In this document: positions 27,223 to 35,389 of the stretch, piece by piece | How the letters are laid out: each line of letters opens with the position of its first letter | Numbering within the stretch: the first letter of the stretch is position 1 | Source: Faecalibacterium sp. CAG:74 | Lineage (GTDB): Bacteria > Bacillota > Clostridia > Christensenellales > Aristaeellaceae | Assembly (NCBI GenBank): GCA_000437595.1 | Contig: FR899842.1 | Location: forward strand, 1-47,628 | DNA length: 47,628 nt | Direction: 5' to 3' | Notes under the pieces: model-generated | Told to the model about the DNA's origin: nothing | Seen by the model: the letters and a program-made list of their open reading frames with translations, nothing else | Database searches by the model: none | Program-made: the position numbers and the translations under genes

Positions 27223-27306
27223 AGGAGCGCGACGGAAAGCAGAGCCGCTTTCCCCCGCCGCTGGAACGCTTTCAAGAGCGAAATGACTTTGGAGGAGGAA
27301 TCCCGG

Positions 27307-29385
27307 ATGGCCAACATCGAAGAGCTTTTCGGCAGCAGCGTTTTCAATGACGCCGTCATGCAGAAGCGTCTGCCCAAGGATATTTACAAGGCGCTGCACA
27401 AAACCATCACTGATGGTACGCCCCTTGACCCGCAGGTGGCCAACGTCGTGGCAAATGCCATGAAGGACTGGGCAGTGGAACGCGGCGTTACGCATTATAC
27501 GCACTGGTTCCAGCCCCTGACCGGCATCACCGCTGAAAAGCACGACAGCTTCATTTCGCCCAAGGACGGCGGCAAGATTATCCTCGAATTCAGCGGCAAG
27601 GAACTCGTCCGCGGCGAGCCGGACGCTTCCTCGTTCCCTTCCGGCGGTCTGCGCTCCACGTTTGAAGCCCGCGGCTATACGGCGTGGGATCCCACCAGCT
27701 ACGCCTTCATCAAGGATGGCGTGCTGTGCATCCCGACGGCGTTCTGCTCCTACGGCGGCGAAGCGCTCGACCAGAAGACGCCGCTGCTGCGCTCGATGGA
27801 GGCACTGTCCGCACAGGCAGTTCGCGTGCTGAAGCTCTTCGGCCGTGACGCAACGCGCGTGACCTCCACCGTCGGCCCGGAGCAGGAGTATTTCCTTGTT
27901 GACAAGGCGCTCTACGACCAGCGCAAGGACTTGATTTTCACCGGCCGCACCCTGTTCGGCAACAAGCCGCCGAAGGGGCAGGAGTTGGAAGACCACTATT
28001 TCGGTTCGATTAAGCCGCGCGTTCAGGCGTTCATGACCGATCTGAACGAAGAGCTGTGGAAGCTGGGCATCCTCGCCAAGACCGAGCACAATGAAGTTGC
28101 CCCCGCACAGCACGAACTTGCCCCGATTTTTTCCATTACCTCCGTCGCAACCGACCACAATCAGCTGACGATGGAAATGATGAAGAAAATTGCCCAGCGC
28201 CACGGTCTGGTGTGCCTGCTGCACGAGAAGCCTTTTGCGGGTGTCAACGGCTCCGGCAAGCACAACAACTGGTCGATGTCAACCAACACCGGCTACAACC
28301 TGCTTGATCCCGGCGACGACCCGGCGACCTCCGCTCAGTTTATGCTGATTCTGACGGCGGTTATCAAGGCAGTTGATGAATATGCCGATTTGCTGCGCAT
28401 CTCCGTCGCGTCCGCCGGCAATGACCATCGTCTGGGCGCGAACGAAGCGCCGCCTGCGATTATCTCCATGTTCCTCGGCGATGAGCTGTCCGCGATTGTC
28501 AACGCCTTCGAGGAAGAGAAGGAATACTGCGCAAGCGAAAAGCACGACCTCGAAATCGGCGTGAGCGTGCTGCCGAAGTTCCCCAAGGACAACACCGACC
28601 GCAACCGTACCTCCCCGTTCGCCTTCACGGGCAACAAGTTCGAGTTCCGCTCGCTGGGGTCGTCCGAGTCCATTGCGGAAGCGAACGTGGTCATCAACAC
28701 CATCGTCGCACAGTCCTTGAAGGAATTTGCGGATGAACTGGAAAGCGCGGAGAACTTCCGTGAGACGCTCCACAACCTGATTGTGAGCAACCTGCGCAAG
28801 CACAACCGCATCATCTTCAACGGCAACGGCTATGCTCCCGAATGGGTGGAGGAAGCCGCCCGCCGCGGTCTGCCGAACTACGTTTCGACCGTCGATGCGC
28901 TGCCGCACATGCTGGACGAGAAGAACATCAAGCTCTTCACCACCTTCGGCGTCTTCACCGAGGCGGAAATCCGCTCCCGCTACGAAATCAAGCTGGAGAA
29001 CTACGCCAAGGTGCTCAACATCGAGGCGGAAACCTGCCTGATGATGGCAGAGAAGGAAATTCTCCCGGCATGTATGAAGTTCGCCGGTGCGACTGCCAAG
29101 GCTGTCAACGCCATGAAGACGGCAGGCGTCGAACCCTATGCGGAAGCGCATGTGCTGGCGGATGTTGCCGAGCGCAACGCCAAGCTGTACAAGGCGCTGG
29201 AAGGGCTGCGCGGCGCGGTCAAGGCGACCTGCCACGGCGACGCACTGGAGTGCGCCAAGTACGAACACAACGTCATCATTCCGGCGATGGCGGCTGTCCG
29301 CGAACAGGCGGATGAGCTGGAAACGCTGGTCGGTAAGGAGTACTGGCCCTTCCCGACGTATGACGACCTGCTCTTCAACGTGTAA
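27307..29385 (+). CDS. glnN: Type III glutamine synthetase
   Basis: 692 residues, the large dodecameric GSIII form common in Bacteroidetes and Clostridia. It makes glutamine from glutamate, ammonia and ATP. Recognisable are THYTHWFQPLTGITAEKHDSF near residues 65-85, GPEQEYFLVD (metal and glutamate binding), EVAPAQHELAPIFS, FAGVNGSGKHNNWSM (ATP-site glycine loop) and SVASAGNDHRLGANEAPP. The C-terminal helical part is typical. I take ATG 27307, preceded by GGAGGAGG, in place of the upstream GTG-type frame. It has its own promoter, structured leader and terminator, and lies upstream of the ammonium transporter fusion. Confidence 0.97.
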   Translation: MANIEELFGSSVFNDAVMQKRLPKDIYKALHKTITDGTPLDPQVANVVANAMKDWAVERGVTHYTHWFQPLTGITAEKHDSFISPKDGGKIILEFSGKELVRGEPDASSFPSGGLRSTFEARGYTAWDPTSYAFIKDGVLCIPTAFCSYGGEALDQKTPLLRSMEALSAQAVRVLKLFGRDATRVTSTVGPEQEYFLVDKALYDQRKDLIFTGRTLFGNKPPKGQELEDHYFGSIKPRVQAFMTDLNEELWKLGILAKTEHNEVAPAQHELAPIFSITSVATDHNQLTMEMMKKIAQRHGLVCLLHEKPFAGVNGSGKHNNWSMSTNTGYNLLDPGDDPATSAQFMLILTAVIKAVDEYADLLRISVASAGNDHRLGANEAPPAIISMFLGDELSAIVNAFEEEKEYCASEKHDLEIGVSVLPKFPKDNTDRNRTSPFAFTGNKFEFRSLGSSESIAEANVVINTIVAQSLKEFADELESAENFRETLHNLIVSNLRKHNRIIFNGNGYAPEWVEEAARRGLPNYVSTVDALPHMLDEKNIKLFTTFGVFTEAEIRSRYEIKLENYAKVLNIEAETCLMMAEKEILPACMKFAGATAKAVNAMKTAGVEPYAEAHVLADVAERNAKLYKALEGLRGAVKATCHGDALECAKYEHNVIIPAMAAVREQADELETLVGKEYWPFPTYDDLLFNV

Positions 29386-29402
29386 TAACCTTCTGCACAA
29401 GG

Positions 29403-29447
29403 ACGTGCAGGTGGAACGGTTCTGCCGTTCGCCTGCACGTTTTTTTG
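29403..29447 (+). terminator. Terminator of glnN
   Basis: ACGTGCAGG..AACGG (29403-29419) pairs with CCGTT..CCTGCACGT (29425-29440), followed by a run of T to 29447. Some read-through into the ammonium transporter gene is possible because I see no separate promoter. Confidence 0.85.
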
Positions 29448-29494
29448 TATTCATCCACGGTGGCAACTCACCCCACAAAAGGATTAGGAGGCGC

Positions 29495-31246
29495 ATGGAA
29501 ATGGATCTTTCCAGCATCATGACATCAGTTGACAGCGAAATCTTCGGCGTATGGTTCTTAATCGGCGCGGCGCTCGTTTTCTGGATGCAGGCAGGCTTCG
29601 CAATGGTCGAAACCGGCTTCACCCGCGCGAAGAACACGGGCAACATCCTGATGAAGAACTTGATGGACTTCTGCATCGGCACAGTGATGTTCATCCTGAT
29701 TGGCTTCTCGCTTCTGCTGGGCGAAGACCTGATGGGCTTTATCGGCAAGCCCGGTTTTGACATTTTCACCGCGTACCCGAATTTCGATTTCTCGAACTTT
29801 GTCTTCAACCTCGTTTTCTGCGCGACGACGGCGACCATCGTCTCCGGCGCAATGGCAGAGCGCACGAAGTTCCTCTCCTACTGCGTGTATTCCGCCGTTA
29901 TTTCCGCGCTGATTTACCCCATCGAGGCGCACTGGATTTGGGGCGGCGGCTGGCTGTCGCAGCTGGGCTTCCATGACTACGCCGGTTCGTGCGCGATTCA
30001 CATGGTCGGCGGTCTGTGCGCGCTGATTGGCGCAAAGATGGTTGGCCCGCGCATCGGCAAGTTCTCCAAGGACAAGAGCGGCAAGATTGTCGGCGTGAAT
30101 GCGTTCCCCGGTCATAACATTCCGCTGGGCTGCCTCGGCGTGTTCATCCTGTGGCTCGGCTGGTACGGCTTCAACGGCGCGGCGGCGAAGAGCATCGAAT
30201 CTCTCGGCTCGATTTTCCTGACGACGACGGTTGCGCCGTCCGTGGCGACAGTTGTCTGCATGATTTTCACTTGGGTGCATTACGGCAAGCCGGATGTGTC
30301 GATGTGCCTGAACGCCTCTCTGGCGGGTCTGGTCGGCATCACGGCGGGCTGCGACGTGCTGGACTGCACGGGTGCCATCATCGTCGGCGTTGTCTCCGGT
30401 CTGATTGTCAACTTCGGCGTGTGGTTCTTGGACAACAAGCTGCATGTGGATGATCCGGTCGGCGCGGTTGCTGTGCATTTCCTCAACGGCATCTGGGGCA
30501 CGCTGGCGGTTGGTCTGCTGGCGACGGGCACAACGCCTGATTATCCCGAAGGGATGCTGACTGGCCTGTTCTACGGCGGCGGCTTCGAGCTGCTGGGTCT
30601 GCAGCTGCTGGGTGTGCTGAGCGTCTGCGCATGGACGGCGGTCACGATTACGCTTGCGTTCCTCCTCATCAAGGCGATTTTCGGTCTGCGTGTGAGCCGC
30701 GAGGAAGAAATCGCGGGGCTGGACATCATGGAGCACGGTCTTGCGTCTGGCTATGCGGACTTCATGCCCGCGACCTCTCTGCTGACGTCGGTGGAAGCTG
30801 TGCCGACCGTTGCGGTCGAAACGCCAAAGGTCTCGGTGGATGACGCTGTGCCGGTGGTGGTACGCAGCGACAAGGCGCCTGCTTCTGACGTGAAGATGAC
30901 GAAGGTCTCCATCCTCTGCAAGCAGAGCAGCTTCGAGGTGTTGAAAACGGCAATGGAGGAAATCGGCGTAACCGGCATGACCGTTTCGCAGGTGCTGGGC
31001 TGCGGGATGCAGAAGGGACGTCCGGAATACTATCGCGGCGTCGCGGTGGAAATGAACCTTTTGCCGAAGGTGCAGGTGGACATCGTGGTGTGCAAGATTC
31101 CGGTTCGCACGGTTATCGACACGGCGAAGAAGGTGCTGTACTCCGGGCACATTGGCGACGGCAAGATCTTCGTGTACGACGTGGAGAACGTCATCAAGGT
31201 GCGCACGGGCGAAGAGGGCTACGACGCGCTGCAGGATGTGGAGTAA
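29495..31246 (+). CDS. amt: Ammonium transporter fused to a PII (GlnK-like) domain
   Basis: 583 residues in two parts. Residues 1-410 are an 11-helix Amt channel: FWMQAGFAMVETGFTRAKN, the conserved Trp/Asp region GGGWLSQLGFHDYAGSCAIH with its pore His (HMVGG), and the C-terminal GLDIMEHGLASGYADFM. After a Val/Ala/Pro-rich linker of about 50 residues, a complete PII domain follows from about residue 465 (TKVSILCKQSSFEVLKTAME). It has the T-loop Tyr region (KGRPEYYRGVAVEMNLLPKV) and the nucleotide-binding C-loop (GDGKIFVYDVENVIKVRTGE). PII proteins normally plug Amt as a separate trimer, so here gating would be intramolecular. AGGAGG precedes ATG 29495; ATG 29501 is also possible. Confidence 0.94.
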   Translation: MEMDLSSIMTSVDSEIFGVWFLIGAALVFWMQAGFAMVETGFTRAKNTGNILMKNLMDFCIGTVMFILIGFSLLLGEDLMGFIGKPGFDIFTAYPNFDFSNFVFNLVFCATTATIVSGAMAERTKFLSYCVYSAVISALIYPIEAHWIWGGGWLSQLGFHDYAGSCAIHMVGGLCALIGAKMVGPRIGKFSKDKSGKIVGVNAFPGHNIPLGCLGVFILWLGWYGFNGAAAKSIESLGSIFLTTTVAPSVATVVCMIFTWVHYGKPDVSMCLNASLAGLVGITAGCDVLDCTGAIIVGVVSGLIVNFGVWFLDNKLHVDDPVGAVAVHFLNGIWGTLAVGLLATGTTPDYPEGMLTGLFYGGGFELLGLQLLGVLSVCAWTAVTITLAFLLIKAIFGLRVSREEEIAGLDIMEHGLASGYADFMPATSLLTSVEAVPTVAVETPKVSVDDAVPVVVRSDKAPASDVKMTKVSILCKQSSFEVLKTAMEEIGVTGMTVSQVLGCGMQKGRPEYYRGVAVEMNLLPKVQVDIVVCKIPVRTVIDTAKKVLYSGHIGDGKIFVYDVENVIKVRTGEEGYDALQDVE

Positions 31247-31258
31247 ATCAACAAAATC

Positions 31259-31290
31259 AGGGGAAGAAGCGCGAAACTTCCTCCCCTTTT
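31259..31290 (+). terminator. Terminator of the Amt-PII gene
   Basis: AGGGGAAGAAG (31259-31269) pairs with CTTCCTCCCCT (31277-31287) with one bulge, followed by TTTT. It may also serve uxuB from the other strand. Confidence 0.7.
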
Positions 31291-31303
31291 CATGTGGAAT
31301 TGA

Positions 31304-32917
31304 TTATGCAAGATGCTTCTTCAGCGTCGCGCGGACAGCGCCCGGCCCTGCCAGCAGTTCCTTGACATCCGCCGTCACCTTGTCCGCCAGACCCGCCGTA
31401 TACAGGCTGACCCCGAAGATGCTTGCGTTGCCGAGGATGCCCTCCAGCTTGCCGTCCACCGAATCCGGCTGACCGAGCGTGACGCCTGCCAGCGCCGCCT
31501 GCAAGGTCGAAAGCATCGGGTCGGAGGAGACGTTCATCGGCGCGCCGTTGTCATCCACGCCGATGAGGTAGCGAATCCAGCCTGCCAGTGCCAGCGGAAT
31601 TGCGGTCAGATCAGCGGGATTGAGCGTATCGGACGCCATGTAGCTCTTGATGGTCTCGCCGAAGCGGATGCCAACCTTCTGGGACGTGTCAGTCGCGATG
31701 CGCTGGGGCGTATCAGGGATGAAGGGGTTCGGCAGACGCTGCTCCACCACTTCGTCGATGAATGCCTTCGGGCTGATGATGCCGGGGTCGGTCACGACGG
31801 GCAGACCTTCCTTGTAGCCAATCGTCTTGACCAGCTTGACCAGCTCCGCGTCCTTCATTTCCGCCGCAATGGAGGTGTAGCCCAGCAGGCAGCCGTACAC
31901 CGCCAGCGCGGTATGCAGCGGGTTCAGACAGGTCGTCACCTTCATGCGCTCGGTATCGTTGACGGTCTTGCGGTCGCAGAGGTACACGCCCGCCTTGTCC
32001 AGCGCCGGACGGCCGTTCGGGAAGCGATCCTCCACAACAAGATACTGCGGCACCTCGGCATTGACGAACGGCGCAATGTAGGTATTGCGGCTGGTGATGA
32101 CGGGCTGCATGTCCTCAAAGCCCGCGTCCATCAGCTGCTTCTCGATGATTTCCGCCGGACGGGGGGTAATCTTGTCAATCATGCTCCACGGGAAGGAGAC
32201 GCGCGCTTCGTCGTTCACATACGCCTCGAAATCCGCCGGAACAAGCCCGTTTTTCACCCACGCCGCGACGATTTCCATCACGCTCGCGCGCAGCTTCTCG
32301 CCGTTGTGGGAACAGTTGTCCATGCTGACCATGGCAATCGGCATAGCGCCCGCCTGATAGCGCGCGTAGAGCATTGCCGCCACGACCGCCATCGCGTGAT
32401 GCGCCTGCTTCGGGCCGTTTTCCATGTCGGACACGACCACGGGCATCAGTTCGCCCTTCATGTTGCGCAGCGCATAGCCCTTCTCGGTGATAGTGAAGGA
32501 CGCCATTTGCAGCGACGGCGCGGTGAAGACGTCCGTCAGCTGCTGCCACTGGGCTTCATCGGCACAGTTTGCCTTGATGCCCTTGGCAATCGACGCGATG
32601 ACTTCCTTCTGCGTCGAGCCGTCGGCTTTGAGCGACACCATGAGCGTCATGCTGTCATGCGGCACATAAATCTTATCGATAATGTCATAGTCGAACGTTT
32701 CCGCCGCGACGATGCCGGATTCCGCCAGCCCCGCGTTCAGCAGACGCTGCTGAAGTCCCGCGATAAAGCCGCGGAAGATGTTGCCCGCGCCAAAATGCAC
32801 CCACACGGGCTTCTCGGCGGTCTTCTCCGCCATCTTCGCCCAGTCGTACTGCGGCAGCGCCACCTGCGCGGCGGCGTAGCCCTGCTTGTCCTGAATGCCC
32901 TGATAGGACAGTTTCAT
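31304..32917 (-). CDS. uxuB: Fructuronate reductase / mannitol dehydrogenase family
   Basis: 537 residues of the polyol-specific long-chain dehydrogenase family. It would reduce D-fructuronate to D-mannonate with NADH, the step before UxuA. The nucleotide fold begins with VWVHFGAGNIFRGFIAGLQQ at about 39-58. The catalytic Lys and family signature lie near RVSFPWSMIDKITPRP (about 245-260). PVVTDPGIISPKAFIDEVVE and the C-terminal helical domain complete it. AAAGGGGAGAAG lies just before the ATG. Family members also act on tagaturonate or mannitol, but the neighbouring uxuA favours fructuronate. A repeat element of about 160 bp sits in the 191-bp gap between uxuA and this gene. Confidence 0.9.
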   Translation of the reverse strand: MKLSYQGIQDKQGYAAAQVALPQYDWAKMAEKTAEKPVWVHFGAGNIFRGFIAGLQQRLLNAGLAESGIVAAETFDYDIIDKIYVPHDSMTLMVSLKADGSTQKEVIASIAKGIKANCADEAQWQQLTDVFTAPSLQMASFTITEKGYALRNMKGELMPVVVSDMENGPKQAHHAMAVVAAMLYARYQAGAMPIAMVSMDNCSHNGEKLRASVMEIVAAWVKNGLVPADFEAYVNDEARVSFPWSMIDKITPRPAEIIEKQLMDAGFEDMQPVITSRNTYIAPFVNAEVPQYLVVEDRFPNGRPALDKAGVYLCDRKTVNDTERMKVTTCLNPLHTALAVYGCLLGYTSIAAEMKDAELVKLVKTIGYKEGLPVVTDPGIISPKAFIDEVVEQRLPNPFIPDTPQRIATDTSQKVGIRFGETIKSYMASDTLNPADLTAIPLALAGWIRYLIGVDDNGAPMNVSSDPMLSTLQAALAGVTLGQPDSVDGKLEGILGNASIFGVSLYTAGLADKVTADVKELLAGPGAVRATLKKHLA

Positions 32918-32947
32918 ATTGCTTCTCCCCTTTGTTATCCGTTGATT

Positions 32948-33109
32948 ATACTATTTCCAAATGAGAATGCGCCAAGATGCGCCGCGAATTTTTCGTGCTG
33001 ACTAACGGGAGTGAAATGCAGCGTAGCAGCGTTACGCTAAATGGAACGACCGGACGTCAGCGCAGAAAAGGCGCAAGCAGATAGCGCGGGCGAATGCAGG
33101 AAATAGTAT
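32948..33109 (+). repeat. TIR repeat element, copy 2 (162 bp)
   Basis: Left end ATACTATTTCCAAAT (32948-32962) and right end GGAAATAGTAT (to 33109). It diverges from copies 1 and 3, but the internal arms changed together: GTGCTGAC (32995-33002) still pairs with GTCAGCGC (33056-33063) apart from one G-T. Its last base is the first base of the uxuA stop codon on the minus strand. It lies inside the presumed uxuA-uxuB operon. Confidence 0.8.
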
Positions 33110-34191
33110 CACTTCTTTTCGCCCTTCATGCGGCAGATAGCTTCCCACAGGCCGTTCAGGTACGTCGCGCCCAGCGCGCGGTCATACAGACCGTAGCCGG
33201 GGCGGCCCTTTTCGTCCCAGATCATGCGGCCGTGGTCGGGGCGGATGTAGGTGTCCGGGCAGGTGTCGTAGATAGCTTCCATGATGTCGAACATGTTCAG
33301 GTCGCCCGCTTCGGACAGGTGCGCGGCTTCGCGGAAGTGATGGTAGCCCAGGAACTTGATGTTGCGAACGTGCATCGCGCCGATGCGGTTCATCTCGCCG
33401 AAGTGGCGGATGATGGACGGAATGTCGTTGTCCGGCGAGCAGCCCAGAGAGCCGGTGCAGAGGCAGACGGTGTTCGCGGGGCTGTCATGGAGCTTGATAA
33501 TCTTGTCGAAATCCTCCTGACTATGCGCAATGCGCGGCAGACCGAAAATCGGCCACGCCGGGTCATCGGGATGGCACGCCATGCGGATGCCAACTTCCTC
33601 GCAGACAGGAATCACAGCGTCGAGGAAGTACTTGTAGTTCGCGCGCAGGTCATCGGGCGTGAGCTTTTCGTACTGGCGCAGGGTCGTTTCCAGCAGCGCC
33701 AGACGCTCCGGCTCCCAGCCGGGCAGCGTGAAGCCCTGCGAATCGGCGGCGGTGCGGCGGACGATTTCCATCGGGCCCATTTCGCCCAAATCCTTCTCGT
33801 CGAAGTACAGGGAGTTCGAGCCGTCCTCCGGGATGACACGCGCCAAGTCGGTGCGCAGCCAGTCAAAGACGGGCATGAAGTTGTAGATGATGACCTTCAC
33901 GCCGTACTTCGCCAGCGTGCGGATGGTCGAGATGTAGTTGGCAATATATTCGTCGCGCGTGGGCAGACCCATCTTGATGTCCTCGTGGACATTGACGGAC
34001 TCGACCACTTCCAGCTCCAGTCCAGCGGCGTGGACTTCCTCCACCAGCGCCTTGACCTCCTCTTCAGGCCAGTCGACACCGGCGGGCTTATCCAGCAAAC
34101 CCATCAGGCCGGACATGCCGGGAATCTGCTTCACATACTTCAGCGGAATCGGGTCGGACTCGCGGCCATACCAGCGGAATGTCATTTTCAT
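33109..34191 (-). CDS. uxuA: Mannonate dehydratase
   Basis: 360 residues, TIM-barrel enzyme that dehydrates D-mannonate to 2-keto-3-deoxygluconate in hexuronate (glucuronate) degradation. Family landmarks are the start TFRWYGRESDPIPLKYVKQI, VESVNVHEDIKMGLP, YNFMPVFDWLRTDL, the metal-site region GIRMACHPDDPAWPIFGLPR, LCTGSLGCSPDND, HVRNIKF and YIRPDHGRMIWDEKGRPGYG. The length fits the Firmicutes form. GGAGGAG lies eight to nine bases before ATG 34191, and a promoter lies upstream. The stop codon (TGA) overlaps the end of repeat copy 2. The gene is divergent from a PfkB kinase gene. Confidence 0.96.
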   Translation of the reverse strand: MKMTFRWYGRESDPIPLKYVKQIPGMSGLMGLLDKPAGVDWPEEEVKALVEEVHAAGLELEVVESVNVHEDIKMGLPTRDEYIANYISTIRTLAKYGVKVIIYNFMPVFDWLRTDLARVIPEDGSNSLYFDEKDLGEMGPMEIVRRTAADSQGFTLPGWEPERLALLETTLRQYEKLTPDDLRANYKYFLDAVIPVCEEVGIRMACHPDDPAWPIFGLPRIAHSQEDFDKIIKLHDSPANTVCLCTGSLGCSPDNDIPSIIRHFGEMNRIGAMHVRNIKFLGYHHFREAAHLSEAGDLNMFDIMEAIYDTCPDTYIRPDHGRMIWDEKGRPGYGLYDRALGATYLNGLWEAICRMKGEKK

Positions 34192-34252
34192 GGGGATGTC
34201 TCCTCCTTCTGCTTTGCAAAGCCGCCTGTTTTTGCGGCAATGCGTCAAGTAT

Positions 34253-34281
34253 ATTTTACTATCAATTTTCGCAAAATGCAA
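34253..34281 (-). promoter_or_regulatory. Promoter of uxuA
   Basis: On the minus strand, -35 TTGCAT (34276-34281), 17-bp spacer, -10 TAAAAT (34253-34258). Confidence 0.65.
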
Positions 34282-34333
34282 TCGTTTTTGACAGATTCGT
34301 GCGAAATCAACGCACTTTTTTGCTAAATTTGCA

Positions 34334-34372
34334 TGACAAAACCTTGTCAATTCGGTTTTCCTGCGGTATAAT
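34334..34372 (+). promoter_or_regulatory. Kinase promoter with overlapping palindrome
   Basis: -35 TTGTCA (34344-34349), 17-bp spacer, -10 TATAAT (34367-34372). The -35 is the right arm of a palindrome TGACAA-N4-TTGTCA (34334-34349), so a dimeric repressor binding there would block the promoter. The site lies about 53 bp from the uxuA -35 and could control both directions. Confidence 0.65.
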
Positions 34373-34404
34373 GCAAGCAAATCCACTTTGGGAGGGTGCT
34401 GACC

Positions 34405-35337
34405 ATGTTCGATATCACTGCCATCGGCGAAGCGCTGATTGATCTGACGCAGACTGGGCTTTCCGCATCCGGCGTGGCGGAATATGCCGCGAATCCCGGC
34501 GGCGCTCCGGCAAATCTGGCGGTTGCCGCCGCGAAGCTGGGGGCTTCCGCCGCCTTCATCGGGCGCGTCGGGGCGGATGCTTTCGGGACGCAGCTCCGCG
34601 AATGCCTCCGCGCAAACGGTGTGGATGTGTCGCGAATGCTGACCGACGCGCAGCGCCCGACGACGCTGGCAGTCGTTTCGCTGGACAGCCACGGTGAGCG
34701 GTCGTTCTCCTTCTATCGCCAGCATAGCGCGGATTTGGCGCTTTCGCCGGACGATGTGCCGGATGAGACTCTGCGCCGCACGCACTTTTTCCATTTCGGC
34801 GGCGTCAGCCTAACAGCGAATCCCGCGCGCGATACGGTGCTGGATGCCGCCCGGCGCGCGCGAAATCTCGGCGCGTGCGTCACCTACGACCCAAACTACC
34901 GCCCGGCGCTCTGGGGCAGCCGCACGGATGCCATCAAGCAATTGGCGCGTCCCCTGCCGCTGGTGGACATCTTGAAGGTGTCGGACGAAGAAATGGCGCT
35001 GCTGACTGGAACGGACAATTTGCAGGACGGTTCGGCAGCACTGGCGGATGCCGGGATTCCGCTCGTGCTGGTGACGCTCGGCGCGAAGGGCGCTTTCTAC
35101 CGTTTCCGGGGCGAAACGGGTATCATCGACGGCGTTCCGTGCGTTGTCGCGGATACAAATGGCGCGGGCGACACGTTCTTCGGTGCGTTTTTGAGCCGAA
35201 TGCGGGCATTCACGCTGGATAGCCTGACGATTCCGCAGCTTCGGGACATGCTGGGCTACGCAAACCGCGCCGCCAGCTGGACGACCAGCCGGTCGGGGGC
35301 GATTCCGGCAATGCCGACAGCGGAAGAGATGCGGTAA
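34405..35337 (+). CDS. PfkB-family sugar kinase (fructokinase-like)
   Basis: 310 residues of the ribokinase fold. The first signature, NPGGAPANLAVAAAKLGASA, lies at about 29-48, and the second, DTNGAGDTFFGAFLSRM, at about 250-266 carries the catalytic Asp and the anion hole. GEALIDL at the N-terminus and GGAPAN are typical of fructokinases. The divergent hexuronate genes make 2-keto-3-deoxygluconate, so KDG kinase is the alternative that context would favour; sequence by eye cannot decide. GGAGGG lies eight bases before ATG 34405, which beats the upstream GTG. A shared regulatory gap with uxuA suggests joint control. Confidence 0.88.
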   Translation: MFDITAIGEALIDLTQTGLSASGVAEYAANPGGAPANLAVAAAKLGASAAFIGRVGADAFGTQLRECLRANGVDVSRMLTDAQRPTTLAVVSLDSHGERSFSFYRQHSADLALSPDDVPDETLRRTHFFHFGGVSLTANPARDTVLDAARRARNLGACVTYDPNYRPALWGSRTDAIKQLARPLPLVDILKVSDEEMALLTGTDNLQDGSAALADAGIPLVLVTLGAKGAFYRFRGETGIIDGVPCVVADTNGAGDTFFGAFLSRMRAFTLDSLTIPQLRDMLGYANRAASWTTSRSGAIPAMPTAEEMR

Positions 35338-35343
35338 GCGCAA

Positions 35344-35386
35344 AAATCCCCTCTGATGCGCCAATCTCGAGCATCAGAGGGGATTT
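35344..35386. terminator. Bidirectional terminator
   Basis: A perfect 16-bp stem (35344-35359 with 35371-35386) with A-rich and T-rich edges on both sides, between the converging kinase and cysteine-peptidase-like genes. Confidence 0.85.
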
Positions 35387-35389
35387 CCT

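Noticed and set aside
26775..27377. A 200-residue N-terminal extension of the GH65 gene
   Set aside because: It overlaps the GH65 promoter and the glnN leader, is low complexity, and a strong ribosome binding site precedes ATG 26774.
34192..34794. A long N-terminal extension of uxuA
   Set aside because: It is antisense to the kinase gene and passes through both promoters; GGAGGAG precedes ATG 34191.
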